7,284 nucleotides of DNA, from assembly GCA_028868235.1 (NCBI GenBank), contig JAGWUW010000128.1:1-7284 (forward strand), written 5' to 3'. The notes below the pieces were generated by a model, which was given only the letters and a program-made list of their open reading frames with translations, was not told the DNA's origin and made no database searches. This DNA comes from Betaproteobacteria bacterium (GTDB lineage: Bacteria > Pseudomonadota > Gammaproteobacteria > Burkholderiales > Rhodocyclaceae). This document shows positions 6,780 to 7,284 of this stretch, piece after piece. A program made the translations under genes and the position numbers. The number at the start of each line of letters is the position of its first letter. The first letter of the stretch is position 1.

Positions 6780-7208
6780 ATGCCCCGCATCAAGATCGAC
6801 CTGCCCGAATCATTCACCTTCACGACCGAAATCCCCATTTATATTGGCCACATCAACTATGGTCACCATCTTGATAACGCCCAGCTGATTTCGCTGATCT
6901 CCGAGGCGCGCGTGCGTTATTTCCGCTCCCTGGGCTATTCGGAGCTGGATGTGGAAGGTGTCGGCATTGTCGTCGCCGATGTCGCGGCGCAATACCGTTC
7001 CGAAGCCTTCCACGGCGAAACGTTGGTCGTCGAGATGACTGCTGACGATTTCAACGAGTACGGCTGTGACCTGGTCTGGCGCTTGAGCGACAAAGCCAGT
7101 GGGCGCGAAGTGGCGCGCGGCAAACATGGCATCATTTTCTTCAACTACTCTGCACGCGAGAAAAGCGCGGTGCCGCCAGCCTTCGTCGCCAAGGCCAAGC
7201 GTTCGTGA
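6780..7208 (+). CDS. Acyl-CoA thioesterase-like hotdog protein (4HBT/YbgC superfamily)
   Basis: 142-residue single hotdog domain, the usual length for 4HBT-type acyl-CoA thioesterases, which hydrolyse acyl-CoA thioesters in the cytoplasm; the substrate here is unknown. Evidence: the segment HINYGHHLDNAQLISLISEARVRYFRSLGYSE (residues 24-55) has the GH...N.....EAR pattern at the start of the central helix, followed by the strand pattern VVADVAAQYRSEAFHGETLVVEM and VWRLSDKASGREVARGKHGIIFFNY. By eye, the position of the YbgC catalytic Asp is filled by Asn26, with His24 two residues before and Asp32 nearby, so the active-site acid is not obvious. The ATG at 6780 gives a complete domain; upstream is pyrimidine-rich with little Shine-Dalgarno signal. 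Its TGA overlaps the GTG of the next gene by 4 nt, so the two are likely coupled. Confidence 0.88.
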   Translation: MPRIKIDLPESFTFTTEIPIYIGHINYGHHLDNAQLISLISEARVRYFRSLGYSELDVEGVGIVVADVAAQYRSEAFHGETLVVEMTADDFNEYGCDLVWRLSDKASGREVARGKHGIIFFNYSAREKSAVPPAFVAKAKRS

Positions 7209-7284
7209 TTCCCATCCGCTATGTCGAGCCGGTATTCCGCCCGCCCAGCGAGGCTGAATCGCTGATCCTGCCGGTTACCGACGG
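7205..7284 (+). CDS. N-terminal fragment, probable radical SAM protein (cut by window edge)
   Basis: A frame opens with GTG at 7205, overlapping the thioesterase TGA as GTGA, and stays open for 26 codons to the right edge. The visible residues are (M)IPIRYVEPVFRPPSEAES and then LILPVTDG. This resembles the N-terminus of radical SAM proteins in which a similar ESLIL-x-VT-x-G stretch comes just before the Cys cluster (GCS...C.FC) that binds the 4Fe-4S cluster. The cluster itself lies outside the window, so function rests on memory of this lead-in sequence only. Continuous coding after a coupled start supports a real gene. Confidence 0.6.
   Translation, partial: MIPIRYVEPVFRPPSEAESLILPVTD

Overview
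The window looks like chromosomal DNA of a GC-rich Gram-negative proteobacterium, most likely a betaproteobacterium (Rhodocyclales-like). This rests on codon use strongly favouring G/C at third positions, outer-membrane efflux components, close resemblance of several proteins to proteobacterial families, and tight head-to-tail gene packing. The genus is inferred from general familiarity with such proteins and is not proven. I see no mobile element, CRISPR array, tRNA or rRNA, and nothing that clearly forms an undescribed system.

Left part (1-3785, minus strand): a three-gene heavy-metal efflux operon of the HME-RND (Czc/Cus) type, in the order outer-membrane factor, periplasmic adaptor, inner-membrane RND pump. 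Each junction is a 4-nt stop/start overlap. The pump gene runs off the left edge, so only its first 470 codons are present. It carries the DFG-x3-DGA-x4-EN motif typical of divalent-cation pumps (Zn/Co/Cd/Ni) rather than the Cu/Ag type.

Centre (3786-5905): a 64-bp divergent intergenic region separates the efflux operon from a plus-strand two-component system: an OmpR/PhoB-type response regulator and a histidine kinase whose sensor region resembles that of TctE (2CSK_N type). The intergenic region holds a tandem 11-bp direct repeat and a good -10 hexamer facing the efflux operon. The simplest model is that the kinase senses a periplasmic signal (metal or metal-ligand complex) and the regulator binds the repeat to activate the pump operon and adjust its own expression.

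Right part (5906-7284): two short minus-strand housekeeping-type genes form a pair, a YajD-like HNH protein followed by a YjbQ/UPF0047 protein; the latter converges on the kinase gene with only 7 nt between stops. Divergent from yajD is a plus-strand hotdog-fold thioesterase. Its stop codon overlaps the GTG start of a further gene cut by the right edge; the 26 visible residues resemble the N-terminus of a radical SAM protein.

Every stretch over 300 bases is occupied by a gene. The only noncoding gaps are 3786-3849, 5906-5912, 6327-6334 and 6704-6779.
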